Assembly (NCBI GenBank): GCA_036873135.1
Contig: JAPTYO010000009.1
Span: 27,797,756-27,861,755, forward strand
Reading direction: 5' to 3'
DNA from: Clarkia xantiana subsp. parviflora
Lineage: Eukaryota; Streptophyta; Magnoliopsida; Myrtales; Onagraceae
DNA length: 64,000 bases
The notes under the pieces were generated by a model. That model worked only from the letters and a program-made list of their open reading frames with translations, was not told the origin of the DNA and ran no database searches. A program made the position numbers and the translations under genes. Positions 31,307-43,508 of this stretch are shown piece by piece. The stretch's first letter is position 1, and every line of letters begins with the position of its first letter.

Positions 31307-32011
31307 ATATATAGTCCCACCTTAAATAGTATATATGATATATAATGACTTAGAAAGCCACTTTTGGTCTTTCCTTGGTGTGCTAATTACAAGGTACTTA
31401 ATTAAGAAAGATTGATCTGATTGGTGGTTGATTAATCAGGGGCTAGGGATTTGTTATCATTATAGCTAGCTAGCCAGATGCTTCTTATATACCAACTATA
31501 TATATATATATTAAGAAAGTATGATTTATATGGCATGTGAGGAAATCAGAGTAATTAATATCCATTTATGCATGTAGTTAATCATGAGGGGACAATGCTG
31601 TGTGATAGTTGATGCGATTAGGCATGACATATTTGAAGTCATATAAATTAGTTAGGAATGAAGGTTTGTAATAAAATAATACACGATATGTAGAAAACTT
31701 CAACAATACAAAAGCAGATAAGTAGTGTTTCACCTAAATAAGTGTGGGGGTTTGAGATTCTCTGAATTGCATGATTGAGAGATCAGGTAAGGTAAAAGTA
31801 AAACAACACCACTCAACATCCACTCCTAAAGTAAACCCCAAAACCCTCTCTTTATCCGGAGGAGAGAAATATTAAATTATGTATAAAAATGTCTCTAAAA
31901 TTTTCACTTAAAATTTGAATTTATAAAAAAGTTGATTAGTAATACATAAGTTTTATTTTCAACAGTAAAATTAGAGCACGCACATATCAAATTATGTGAA
32001 CTGCTTGAAAA
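31307..32011. other. AT-rich intergenic stretch
   Basis: No open frame, repeat or RNA gene that I can support. It ends with the first copy of the 5-bp target duplication (GAAAA) of the solo LTR. Confidence 0.5.
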
Positions 32012-33335
32012 TGTAAACACCTAATTTTGGTACGCGCGACACGTATATAACACGTGCAAAAATGTTATGTATAACGCGTTTAAAAAATGAAGTATTTAAA
32101 TATGAAAGATCATGGGGTTGTCAAAAATAGGCTCAGTTTAAATTAGGACAATACATATGCAATAAATATGATGTAATAAATCAGAAAATATATAATATAT
32201 ATATTTATATATATATTTTCGGATTTAATAGGGTGAATATTGATTTTCCAATTTTTGGGTGTCAATTTACCTATAAATAGGTACCTATTCTATGTAAAAA
32301 AGGGACAGAAAATTACTACATGAATAAAATATTATTTTGTCTAGAAATTCGTGCAGAAAATTAAATTTCAGCTCTCCCCATCCCGCCAGACTAGGTCGCC
32401 GGAGCTCCGGCCGTCCCGCCACTCGCCTGGTCGCCGGACCTCCCAAGATCGCGCCGCCCCGCCGCCTGAAGCCGCCAGACCGAGTCGCCCCGGCGAGCTG
32501 CTGCTGTCGTCGCCGTCTGCACCACCGGCCGGCTGCTGCTGCTGTTGGGTCGAACCCGGAGCCTGCCGGACCGCTGCTATCGTCGCCGCCGCTGTCGCCG
32601 GAACCCGGAGCCTGCCGGACCGCTGCTGTCGTCGTCGCCGCCGTCGTCGGAACCCGAACCACTGCCCTGACCGTGTCCTCTGCTGGTAATTGCAGGTAGT
32701 CCCGCTGTAAGTTTTTTTTTTTAAATAATAATATCATATTAATTATTTATTAATATTATTTTTCTGTTTTTTTTTTTAATTTATTTGTTATTTTTATTAT
32801 CATTATTATTATTATTATTAGAACATGTTAATTAGTTAATTTAGATGTAGATTAATTAGGTAACGTGTTTTACTGTATGTATATATGTGTAGGACGTATT
32901 ATTATTAAATTATATCATGATTTTGAGCATGCTTGATTTTATTAGATTTTATCTCAATTAGGAGTTTTAGATGTGTAATAGTTTTTTTTAGAGCTTATAT
33001 TTGTCGTTGATAATATTTTTCGCATGAGAGTTAGTTTAGTTTTTGATATCGTTAGATTAATTCGACGTAACGCATATTTAAATTTTAAAATTGGCAAATA
33101 GGTTAATTAAGTACCGAAAGGGCGTAATTAGAAAAACATTTTTCTTAATTCGTAACTGAACCCCCGAACTCAAATATTGGGTCGTAGACCGATTAATGTG
33201 CTTAGGTATTTGATTCGTTATTTACCTAGGTAATTTAGGATTCTAGTTAGCCTTAATTAACTAGTGGCGACTCTTTCTAAAACTGCACGTTTTTCAAAAC
33301 GTAAATCGCCATAGGTCAGATTTTAGGGTCCGACA
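32012..33335 (+). mobile_element. Solo LTR (1324 bp), plus orientation
   Basis: Begins TGTAAACACC and ends GGGTCCGACA, with perfect 5-bp target duplications GAAAA (32007-32011 and 33336-33340). The ends and the GCCTTAATTAACTAGTGGCG segment match the solo LTR at 14208-15876 in reverse complement. TATAAATA at 32272-32279 is a plausible promoter. Its GC-rich middle (32380-32700, CGCCG and CTGCTG words) sits where the other copy also has GC-rich sequence, but the two differ there. Open frames across the GC-rich part are taken as by-products. Confidence 0.92.
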
Positions 33336-33340
33336 GAAAA

Positions 33341-33526
33341 ATTGGAAACATCACATGAATGTCAAGGTATGGTGCCTCGTGGGGTTGGAGCTTTGTAGAT
33401 ATTAAGCTGTTATAAACTAGGGTGTCCCGAAATCAGTCTAAGAGTGGTTAATCAGTCATATTAATTCAACAAACCCCTAGGTTAATATATTCCACCTGAG
33501 TAATGTGGTAGTATCTAAGTTACTAA
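33341..33526. other. Short unassigned spacer with copia-LTR-like words
   Basis: No gene. CCACCTGAGTAATGTGGTAG at 33492-33511 resembles CACCTGAGTAATTTGGTAAT in the copia LTR at 23581, so this may be a scrap of that LTR family. Confidence 0.35.
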
Positions 33527-35341
33527 GAGCACTCATAATGGTACTTCCTAATTTTTTATTTCTGGTTGTAAATTTATCATTATAAAGAGTTCCTAGTTCC
33601 TAATTTCACTTAATATTAATTCCTATTAGTAATGATTAAATATAAACTTTATATTCCCATGAGAGTTCAAAGTTCCAAAATGAAATTTCCTAATTCCACG
33701 ATTTTTCACTAAACGTCATTAGACGTGACTAGAATTACAAATATTATTGTTCTGCAATTATCGAGTGGTGAGAGAAGTGAGACATTTCTTACTAGTAGGA
33801 ACTTTCATGTTACTGTTCATGTCAATTTCAACTTTTTAATATTTTTTTATTCGTTTGTTTTGATTGTCTCTTTGATTATATATATAATTCTGCTAAGCTA
33901 AGTCGGGTAATGACACGAGCCGTAATATATCATTTTTAATATTAAGTAAGCTAAATAATGACACATACCAGAATTACTAATTTTAAACTTCGAATCATTT
34001 TCAGAGTTTTCACACTCAATATATTTAAATTTTACCATTTGGCAACCCGTCAATTCTAAATTTTGAAATAGTATAAAAATCCATGTGAATTAATTTTTAA
34101 CTAAAAAATCTAATATAATTTTAATGCACATATATTTCTATATAATATATTTATTATATTATTATTATTATATAAAATAAAGATATTTTGATTATGATAC
34201 ATTGTTGTAAAAATAATGTTTTTAGGATGACATACGATATATTTTTTTTATTTATGTATATTAGAAATCATTAGTAAAAACACATGATTAATACCTATAA
34301 CCAATTTACTAATATGTAAACGACACCAACTACAATATGAGATATTACTTAACAGGCGACAAATATCCTCAATAGGTGACATTTGTCAAAGCAATACATC
34401 GTTGACCGCAATGAGACAAGCATCAGTTGTTTGCGAAATATCAAGAATCGCAGTGCAATGATGTTGAGCGAACATTCAGAGTGTTGCAAGCTCGCTTTGC
34501 TATTTTACGTGGCTCAGCACGATCCTTGGATCTGAAGAAACTATGGCGAATTATGAGAGCATGCATTATATTGCATAATATAATTGTTGAGGATGAAAGA
34601 GACGCATATGCTGGAAATTTCGAATAAGTATTCAGTTATGATGATATTTCTGAAGGAATATCTCTGCCAGAGGTGAGCACGAGGCCTCGATCTCGTGTCA
34701 AATGTATATCGAAAATTATATCCAATTACACGATAAAAAGAAATAAAAAAAATTACAAGAAGATTTGGTCGAACATCTCTGACGGTTTAGTAATGTGTGG
34801 GACAATATATATATATATATATATATATATTATTTTAGTTGGCAACTTTAATGTATTATTTTTTATATTTTTTGTAATGTAATTTTTAAATTATTGCAAT
34901 CATTATTTGAAAAATTTACATGCTCATTTATATATTATATTCGTAAATTTTTTATAATTTTTTTAAATACTAAAAGAATCTTAATTTTTTAAAAAACAAT
35001 TATAGTAAGTACATAATTGACTATTGCCCTAACGACGTGAATTCCTAATTTCGGGATAATAACACATGTCGATCAAAGTTGGAACTCAAATATTTGATCT
35101 AAAATTGACCAACTTTTACGAATTCATAAAAAATGTAAAATTTCATTAAAAAATCAATTACATATTTATGATTTTGTACATACTTTTATTTTCAATTTTG
35201 TTTAACTAAGAAGGTCTAACACTTTAAATTAATCCACTGGTTTGTTCATGTCTATGTTTTTAAAAAATATGATAGGGAGTATGAAATTATGTGGGTTTCA
35301 AAATAGAGGTGGAACTTGATCTCCATCATTGGAGAGAGTTC
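33527..35341 (+). mobile_element. Probable PIF/Harbinger element, internally decayed
   Basis: The left end reads GAGCACTCATAATGG after TAA, the style of plant PIF/Harbinger ends with a 3-bp TAA target site. The possible right end, CCATCATTGGAGAGAGTTC near 35323-35341, is only roughly complementary. Inside, 34427-34627 encodes a transposase tail. Most of the rest is very AT-rich with no coding sequence. The outer limits are tentative because I see no clean right-hand target duplication. Confidence 0.5.
34400..34627 (+). pseudogene. PIF/Harbinger transposase C-terminal fragment (DDE_Tnp_4)
   Basis: The 66-residue frame contains FAKYQESQCNDVERTFRVLQ, then ARFAILRGSARSLDL and IMRACIILHNIIVEDERD. 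This is the conserved end of plant Harbinger transposases (pattern DVERAFGVLQ.RFAI...R.......I...CIILHNMI.EDE). The last catalytic Glu lies in the DVER motif. The helix-turn-helix partner and the upstream DDE residues are absent, so this is a non-functional remnant. Confidence 0.85.
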
Positions 35342-35401
35342 AATTTTTACAGTAAAAGTTACTATAGCAGCTCAACTCTGATAATTTGACAGTGACGTAG
35401 C

Positions 35402-35967
35402 TGTGTGAAAATATAGGTGATAAATACTACGAAAACAAAACAAGGTACATGCTATGTAAACAAATTACGCAACGGAATTAGGGACACATACCTAAAATGC
35501 TTTTCGTAGACTCAAGATCTTCAAGGGGAGTTCTCGATCCGCTGGACGGTTCCCGTAAGGATTCTGGTTAAGGAATACCTACAAGGATTGGTCTCCACGG
35601 CAAACCTCTTGTAGATTCTTTAGCTGGGACGGATCTCTGGAGTAATTGCTCGATGCAATTTGGCACCTCCTTGGCTAGGATATGGTTCAGCCGAAACTTT
35701 CACTAGGGAGGAGGGATTTTTTTTTTGTCTCAACACTTTGGAGAATATGACTAGATGGTTAACCCTAAATTAATCCCTGACACCCCATATTTATAAGAGG
35801 AGGTGGGCCAAAAACCGAGAAGGGAGGCCCGATTTAGGGCCTCTCGTGTCAATTGGGATTTTAGGCCTATCCAAAAATTCCTAATGTTACATTACCCATT
35901 TAACTCAAGTAACAGTCTCATATTAATGGGCTCCTATTTACGGTGGCCCAATCTCCATATGTCAACA
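35402..35967 (-). mobile_element. Copia 3' LTR (minus orientation)
   Basis: Read on + it runs TGTGTGAAAA...ATATGTCAACA (566 bp). It aligns with the 5' LTR at 40669 through AAGGTACATGCTA, ATTACGCAACGGAAT and GGGGAGTTCTCGATCCG. The two LTRs differ visibly at many positions, so the insertion is not recent. The purine-rich primer for plus-strand synthesis (GGCGAGTGGGAGC on the minus strand) directly precedes it. Confidence 0.82.
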
Positions 35968-37084
35968 GCTCCCACTCGCCGGAATGGGAGGGTTCATGTT
36001 AATATGTTGTCGACCAACACATCAACCTTCAATCTAGCCCTGCTTCGGAATAGTTCATACGAAGTTTTCCGTGCGACCGGCGGACACGACGGGCATCGTG
36101 CTACTCGTCAGTTAGGAGTGTTGTAGCGTCCGCGGAACGTTGATTCCCCATCTATAATCAACCTGTAAAAATAATATTGTGCCACAATGTATCCTTGGTC
36201 AACTGTCATTCATCAATTGCCTAGTTTCCACATAGGAACACTTCTCCAAGGCATCCGTACAAGTATTCACAACCTTCAACTAATATCAGGCTGGTGGCCA
36301 CCTAGTGAATACAAGAGTCAGAGAATTACAGGTGTACATGACCATCCCCATCGCTCATACCCTTAGTCAAACTCAATCGGTTTCCAAAGACGTGGTCACT
36401 AGGCCTTTTTGTTCAGCACTGCGTTTGTACGCCGGGAAGCGAACATTTAGCTTGACCTTAGATATGATTTCTGATTTCGTAAGGATACTTCGGGTGCATC
36501 TTCATAAAGCATATGTGATCAGTCACACGCTCAAGGTGAAGAAGTTTGTGCCCATCCGAATCTCATGGATTCTACCTAGCACAATCGAGCCTGACCCCGT
36601 GGTCGAACATGCCACGCATAGTATGAAGCGCGCGTCGACAGCATAACCTGAATTTACATGTGGTCAGGAGTGGGAAATGCCATATTCTATCACAGACTTG
36701 TCATCTGGCCCAGTATGTGGTTATTGACGAACGAAGTTCGTCACGGGGATATGCAAAACTTAGATCATGTCGTTTTACTCCGAAACCAAATGATCGTTTT
36801 GCTTAACCAGGTTTATCTTTCGGAATCACCATGGTTCTTAGCCAGTCTTGATATGGTAGAGGTCCCTCTCTCCGCCAAGACGACCGAGCATGTGTGACGA
36901 GGCTTGGCCAACATTCGACATGTTTTATTTGGGAGGATTGTCCCTCCTACGACTAGTTTATAAATCATAAAATCTGATGTAATTCAAACATTATGACGTC
37001 GTAAGATCATAAACTCAAATTGAAATTACTTCTATTCAAATATTAATTTAAATCTAAAATTTTTATCATCACAATACAAGCCTC
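35968..37084 (-). other. Copia 3' untranslated region (minus strand)
   Basis: The counterpart of 22413-23525. Similarity runs along the whole length in reverse complement, including the CCCACTCGCCGGAATGGGAGGG tract and a GGTGGCCACCTAG segment. Open frames on the + strand (35803-36126, 36305-36646) are antisense to this region and not supported as genes. Confidence 0.7.
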
Positions 37085-39991
37085 TTAAACCCTACGCAGT
37101 CCAATAATTTTGAAGTGCTTTTCTAAAACATCCTTGTGTAAAGATTTGGTCAATGGGTCCGCCACCATACTCTCAGAGGACAAGTATTCTAATGTGATCA
37201 ATTTGTCTTCGACCATACTTTTAGCATAATTATATATTACATCAATGTGTTTCGTCATACTATGGTACTTAGGATTCTTAACTGCTGCAATCGCTGCTTG
37301 ACAGTCAGAGTATACATTCACAGACTTACTCCCGTCTTCGACGTCAAGCAATGCAGTTAAGAGTCTTTTAAGCCAAACTACTTCCTATGTGTTCTTAAAG
37401 AGGGCTACGAATTCGAATTATATTGTAGACAACGCGACACATGATTGCTTCTTGTTCATCCATGAAATGGCGACATTAGCAAGGAGAAATACTCCTCCTA
37501 AGGTGGACTTACAATCATCTGGATCGCCACCGTGGTCGGCGTCACTGAACCCAGTCAATTTTATTTTTCCACCCTCGTAGCACAATCCGTAGTCGGCAAT
37601 ACCTTTTAGGTATCGAATAATTAGTTTTACAACCTTTAAATGTTGATAGCTATGGTCTGATTGGAATCGTGCTACTAAGTCCACACCGTAATAGATGTTT
37701 GGACGACTGCATTGCATGGCGTACATTAGACTACCCACCATACTGAGGTACTCTGCACTTTTCATATGTTCACGCTCAGCCTGGTCTTTTGGGCCCTCAC
37801 GCTTTGACAATGCGCACCCAAACACAACTGGCGTATCCACGGGTTTTGCATCTTGTATTTTGAACCTTCTCAACAGTTTGTTCATATAGGATTCTTGAGA
37901 GAGACATAGTTTACGAGCAACCCGATCCCTAGCAATCTTAATTCCTAGGATGTATGTGGTTTCTCTCATTTCCTTCATCTCGAATGCAGATGCCAGCCAG
38001 GAATTTGATTCATTCATATAACTCAAATTGTTCGCGACAAGTAGTATGTCATCCACATATAATGTCAAGATAACGTACTTCGACTAAGAGGTCTTAGTGT
38101 ACACACATGGATCCTCGTGAAGATTCACTGATCCGTTTCCAACGATTTCCTCGTGGATCCTGCGGTACCATTGCCGAGACGATTGTTTAAGACCATAGAG
38201 CGAGTTTACAAAATTTACGTTCGTTTACAGGGATTATGAAACCCCCTGATTTCTCCATATAGATCTCTTCCTCCATGTTTCCGTGGAGAAAATGCAGTCT
38301 TAACGTCCATTTGGTGCAGCTATAAATCAAGGCATGCGACCAGGGCCAGAATGGCCCGGATTATGGTGTAACGCACAGTCGTTGAGTATGTCTCATCAAA
38401 GTTCACTCCGTGAAGTTGGGTATATCCTTTCGTAACGAGTTGAGCTTTGTACCGCTTGACATTTCCATCAGCAGTGAGTTTTTTCAGAACCCACTTTGCC
38501 CCTATGGCTCTGTGGTAAGCAAGTAAATAACCTTAAGACCATACCAAATTGGTTTTCATATAGGCAATCTCTTCTTCCATTGCTTTCCTCCATTCCTTCG
38601 CTTGAGGTCCTTCCAAAGCTTGTTTACTGTTACCGGTTCATCAACCAAGGTCAAAGTGAATAACTCGCCATTTTCGATGGGATACTTCTTGGGAGAAACT
38701 CGATGCTTTTGACTACGTCTAGGCTCATTAGTCCCTTCTTGAAGTTGAACAACGCTCTCACTAGAAATAATGCTCCTGATTGGAACAACACTCCCACTGG
38801 GAACATGAGTGTTACTTGAACCTTCACCAACAACTTTTCTTGGACGACCTCTTGGTCTTGGGATTCTACCTCTGAGATGAATTCCATGGTTACTATGACC
38901 AGGAACCAGGTTGGTAGTGCAACTCCAACTGTCACCAGTAGGTCGTTGAGGAATTATAAGATTTTCATCCAACAGTTCAGCAACATGATTATCAGGTTTG
39001 ACTTGATTCGCACCTGCAACTATAGTGATTTTTGTGGTTGGACTGACTCCTCCCACTGGATTTATTATGAAAATATCTCCATTTCATTTACCATGTCATT
39101 CACTTGTGTTGCTGCCTCAAATCTACTACTCGAAGTAAGTGGGACCTGATCATCATCATTCTGCTCTAGTTCAATTAAGACTTCGTTTTTTTTTACGTTA
39201 TCAAGCATAGGAACTTCGTCCTCAAGGAATGTAAGGTCTCTGGACTCATGTTCGACCATGCCACCATTATCCTGAGCTGCCACAAACACGTATCCCTTAG
39301 ATTTCTCAGAGTACCTTATAAAGATACTTTTCAATCCTCTAGGTCCCAACTTGCCGAAACGGCTGTCGGTGTGATGCGAGTATGCTGCGCAACCCCAAGG
39401 TCGCTGCCTGGTTAGATTCATCTCTTTACCGGTCCACAACTCATATGGTGCTGTTTCCACCGATTTTGTTGGAACAAGGTTTACTACATGAGTGGCAGTC
39501 AACAACGCATCACCCCAGAAGGAGATCGAAATTTGAGCTTGAGACATCATGGTTCTAACCATGTCCAGTAGTGTACGATTACGTCGTTCCGCCACACAAT
39601 TCTATTGTGGCGTGTTTAGGATTGTAGTTTGTCGGACAATCCCTATTTCTTTGCACAACTTGTTGAACTCATTAGAGAGATATTCTCCACATCTATCAGT
39701 GCGTAGGTCTTTCACCTTTCGCTCCTGTTGATTCTCTACTATGTTAAAAAAAAATCTTTTAAAGCAATCGATAGCCTCGGATTTACGAGAGATCAAATGA
39801 GTAAACCCGAAACGGGTAAAGTCATCAATGAAAGTTACGAAGTAACGTTTACCACCCCTAGCGGTGACGATCATGTGCCCACATACGTCAGAATGAATTA
39901 AATGCAATGGGTACTCGACTCGTAGCAGTTCACTGAATAGTTTGCGGGTAGACTTTCCGTCTAGACAGTTCTCACAAGTGGTTTTCACCAC
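37085..39991 (-). pseudogene. Ty1/copia pol: integrase, reverse transcriptase, RNase H
   Basis: Integrase occupies 39991 to 39602, with a CENCLDGKSTRKLF zinc motif, the first Asp in HSDVCG and the second in LRTDRCGEY. A stop interrupts the frame just before the NCVAERRNRTLLD segment that carries the Glu. RT follows, broken around 38560 to 38090, and then runs open from 38068: the catalytic YVDD is intact at 38048-38059. RNase H includes TGFSDADHGGD and KKQSCVALSTI, with a frame break, then VNVYSDCQAAIAAV and MVADPLTKSL...LRRV ending at 37085. At least four lesions exclude a functional product. Confidence 0.9.
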
Positions 39992-40668
39992 TAAAGTAGG
40001 GTTTTAAAATCCACTAAAAACTTAACTTAGCCACCAAGTAATAATTAATTATAAAATAATTTCCAATATTTACAAATATATATATGTATATATATGGCTG
40101 AAATTAATGATGTGTATATTAGGATAAAATCTATCTAAAATAAATTTCATCAATCTTAGACAACTAAAATATATCTATAATATTCAAGATTCCTAAAACC
40201 ATGCCAGGATATATATAGATAGTTTCTATCACAATTAACTTGTAGATCTGACCCATATCTTGTCCAGTTACATGTAATATTATTACCAAAAATTTAATTT
40301 AAAATATAGAAACAATATATTTCGGCCAAAATTCACAATTACTTAGGGATTAAGAAATTAAAAATATTACTTTGTACAACCCAATAGGTTCGGCTGAAAC
40401 ATGTAATTAGAGTTAGTGTTCAAATTTCAAGATCAAATTTCACTAAGATCAATAATCCAATGTTTAATTTTGATAAAAGTTCAACTTTTCTTGAAGATCA
40501 TGAACATCAAATTTTATTATGAACATCATGAAATTTTCGGCCAAGGTGATTAAAAAATCGAAAAATTTTAAAACTTCAAATTTTAAAACTTTCGGCAGAA
40601 GTGATTAAATTCAAGAACACCAATTTATCAAAAAAATTCGAACTCCCTAACACATGTTCTGATACCAC
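39992..40668 (-). other. Copia 5' leader with deleted gag/protease
   Basis: AT-rich and non-coding, between integrase and the primer site GATACCA (the complement of TGGTATC) at 40661-40668. An intact copia element would have about 1.2-1.5 kb of gag and protease here, so a deletion is inferred. Recurrent TTCGGC(C/T)GAAA words also occur in the leader at 41931-42680. Confidence 0.6.
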
Positions 40669-41268
40669 TGTAGGATTAAGGAGGATAAATACTGCGGAAT
40701 TTATCAAGGTACATGCTAGTAAACACATTACGCAACGGAATAAGGGGCACATACCTATTCGAAATTTACTGTAGTCCAGGACCTTCTAGGGGAGTTCTCG
40801 ATCCGTCGGACTGTTCACGCAAAGGTTCTTGTTAAGGAAGCCCTACGCGGATTTATCTCCACAACAAAGCCTCTTGTTTATTCTTCTGCAGCGATGGATC
40901 TCCGAAGTAATTTGCTCGAAGCAATTTGGCACCTCCAAGGCACTAGTGGTTCGGCTGAAACTACCTTAGGGAGGAGGGAATAGTTTTATCTCACCACAAA
41001 GGAATAAGAGTGATTAATTGATTAACCCTAAATTAATCCTAACACTCCCTATTTATAAGAGGAGCAAAGTGGACAAAAGTCCACTTGGCCCTCCTACATT
41101 ATTTCGGCCGGCCATAGAGTTAGGGAGGCCCAATTTTGGGTCTCTCATGTCAATTGGGATGTTAGGCTTGGCCCAAAATCCATAATGTGACAATAAAAAA
41201 TTGTCTCAGGTAACTGACTCATATTAATGGGCTCCCTTTTACGGTGGCGCAATGTCCAAATGCCAACA
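40669..41268 (-). mobile_element. Copia 5' LTR (minus orientation)
   Basis: Read on + it runs TGTAGGATTAAGG...CAAATGCCAACA (600 bp), with the methionine-tRNA-type primer site on its left. The CTATTTATAAGAGG segment near 41049 is a likely complement-strand TATA region. On its right the coiled-coil ORF of another element begins abruptly. Confidence 0.85.
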
Positions 41269-41930
41269 AAGCCTCCACCTGGGATTCAAGATCCTTTTGA
41301 GCCTTGGCGAGACCTCCCCGCTCAATATTGGCAGCTTCCACAAAGAATTCGTCTCTCCAAGTGAGCGACGAATGATAGAAAGTTCATTTTGAGAAGAAGT
41401 CATGCCTACTTCAAGCTTCTTTAATTGATCAGCTAGAGACTCCACTTGATGAGTCAGCCGATTAATGTCTTCTTTCATATAGGCAGCGGCTTCCTTGAGA
41501 CGTTGGTAGTCCGACTCTTTAAGCTCCTGCTTCAGCCTCTGGGCCTCTTCCTTAGCTGAAGTTAGCGCTTCATAAAGTGCTATCTAACCTTTGAGTGCTC
41601 AAGAATGTCCCGGGTCATCTAAAAAAAATGGGGGGATAAAAGTGTCAGCAATCATAAATAAGAAAGGTACTTATCTATGAGAAATCCAAAACCTCAATTA
41701 CCTTGGCGTGTCTATGAAGAAACAGGCGAGAAGCCCCATCCATATCAATAGGCTCCAGTGAAGGCTCAAGACGGTCTCGAGGTTGGACCAAAAGGCCAAG
41801 TTAATGAAGGACGATATCCCAATTTTTCAGGATGTGACCCTCTTTAAGTTGATAGCCTCCTAAAGAGGCCAGAGGATCCCAATCCACCTCTATGGCGTCA
41901 AGAGAAGGATAAAAATCCATCAGTTAAATT
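41269..41930 (-). pseudogene. Degenerate coiled-coil ORF, possible extra ORF of a gypsy element
   Basis: On the minus strand from 41930: an acidic/Leu-rich stretch (DAIEVDWDPLASLGGYQLKE, ..DMDGASRLFLHRHAK), then a possible intron with GTAATTG near 41702 and TTTTTTTTAG near 41621, and then a heptad-rich helix (KEDINRLTHQVESLADQLKK and SSQNELSIIRRSLGE). I do not recognise the family. Long coiled-coil ORFs of unknown function occur in some plant gypsy elements, and the neighbouring minus-strand gag fits that. Several stops are present, and a copia LTR lies between this part and 43266-43508. Confidence 0.45.
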
Positions 41931-42129
41931 TTCTGCACATATTTATATAAATTCGGCACAACCATATATATATATATATACTGTCAAGATTCTATATTTA
42001 TGAATATATAATCAATCAACAATATATATATATATATATTCTATAATATATTATTGTAAATATTATATATTTAGGAATATATATATTTCATCAATAATAT
42101 ATATTTTCTCAATCTTTAGACAACTAATC

Positions 42130-42190
<61 letters not shown>

Positions 42191-42680
42191 ATATTATCTA
42201 TATTCCTAAAAATATGCTAGATATATTGATAGTAAACATACTCACAATTATCTTGTGAATATTGTCTTAATTTTAGTAACAAAAATTTCGGACGGTTATA
42301 ATAAAATATTTTTGAAATATTTCGGTCACTATAGGGTTACTTGTGGACTAAGAAATAAAAAATTTCACCTTGAACACATATAGTGGGGTCGGCCGAAACT
42401 AACACCAAATTAGGGTTTGTGGTCAAATTTCAAGATCAAATCTTGTCATGATCAAGAATCCAAAGTTTAAATTTGATAAAAGTCTTTCTTGAAGATCATG
42501 AATATCAAATTTTACTATGAACATCATGAAAATTTCGGTCAACGTGGTGTTACCCATAAAATCGAAAATTTTAAAACTTTGAGCCCTAATTTTAAAATTT
42601 CGGTTCGGCCATAATTAGAAAAACCAAGAACACCAATTTTATCAACAACGCGAACTCCCTAACACAGACTCTGATACCAC
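41931..42680 (-). other. Copia leader sequence, AT-rich
   Basis: This corresponds in style and in words (TTCGGCCGAAACTA, AAATTTCAAGATCAAAT) to the leader at 39992-40668. It carries the primer site TGGTATCAGAGTC on the minus strand at 42668-42680. A long (TA)n tract lies at about 42130-42187, with shorter ones at 41972 and 42018. There is no coding sequence, and the element is truncated just downstream. Confidence 0.65.
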
Positions 42681-43265
42681 TGTTGGATTATGGTGACTAA
42701 TCCTACTGAAACGAAACCCTAGATACGTGCATGGTAACTAATTACGCAGCGGAAGAAAGTGCACATACCTTTAATGATTTCTGTAGCCCAAGATCTTCTA
42801 AGGGAGTTCTCGATCCACCGACCGGTACCCCGTAGAGGTTCCTGTTAGATAATCCCTACGCGGTTTGATCTTCACAACAAAGACTTCGATTCTCGTGGGA
42901 TGGATCTTACTTGGAGTAAATTTCTTGTCGCAATTTGGCACCTCCTAGCTTGTGGGTTAATTCGGTCGGACCTATACACTAATAGGGAGGAGGGTTTTCT
43001 CTAAATCTCACAACTTGGGAGATATTGATTACCACTAGAAAACACCACCTTAGGTCCCCTATTTATAGAGTGGAAAATCCCACCTCCTTAGGTGAGGTCG
43101 GCACCGACTTGCTAGGGGAGGGAGGCCCAATTTTGGGCCTCCCATGTCACATGGTATTTAGGCCCAGCCCAAATACCCTAATGTGACCCAGTCCTAATTA
43201 CTTAGGTTAATGGCCTTAATTAATGGGATACCAATTACGGCGGCCCATAACCCCAAATGTTAACA
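42681..43265 (-). mobile_element. Copia LTR, minus orientation (second copy beside a leader)
   Basis: Read on + it runs TGTTGGATTATGG...AAATGTTAACA, 585 bp, related to the LTR at 40669 through TTACGCAGCGGAA, GGGAGTTCTCGATCC and TTGGGCCTCCCATGTCA. Its primer site and leader lie left, and no partner LTR is visible. It interrupts the minus-strand coiled-coil ORF. Confidence 0.82.
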
Positions 43266-43508
43266 TCAAAATCTACTAAGACCAAATGGTAAAAGAAGGA
43301 GAAGGTGTTTAAAAACTTGAGATGAAGAAGGAGGTACTTCTCCGTTCTCTGAGGTGTCACCCTCGCCCGAAGGATTGGCAACGTCCCCCGAATGGGCAGA
43401 AGAAGCTATCAACTGAAGGCTCCCCCTCGCTTTCAGGAGCATTACCTTCCTCGTTCTGTTGAGACCTGTGGAATTTACTGGAAGTCTTCGCGCGTGACTT
43501 ATTTGCAT
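43266..43508 (-). pseudogene. Ser/Glu-rich ORF fragment upstream of the coiled-coil region
   Basis: An 80-residue open frame with a Ser/Gly/Glu-rich patch (SGDVANPSGEGDTSENGEVP). It is probably the N-terminal side of the same ORF as 41269-41930, split by the copia LTR. No known domain is recognised. Confidence 0.4.

Larger units (their letters stand above)
35402..41268 (-). mobile_element. Ty1/copia retrotransposon, minus strand, gag-deleted
   Basis: From right to left: 5' LTR (40669-41268), methionine-tRNA-type primer site TGGTATCAGA, leader, integrase, RT, RNase H, 1.1-kb 3' UTR, purine-rich tract and 3' LTR (35402-35967). Gag and protease are missing between leader and integrase. The style of the integrase (HSDVCG...ERRNRTLLDMVRTMM) fits Tork/Angela-like copia elements, but I would not insist on the lineage. 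The 5-bp flanks (GTAGC left, AAGCC right) do not match as a target duplication. Confidence 0.87.

Noticed and set aside
32285..32737. GC-rich 112-150 residue open frames
   Set aside because: Same situation in the second solo LTR; Ala/Arg/Pro runs come from CGCCG and CTGCTG repeats.
35803..36646. 107- and 113-residue + strand frames
   Set aside because: They are antisense to the copia LTR and 3' UTR, lack any recognised domain and are not kept open in the other copy.
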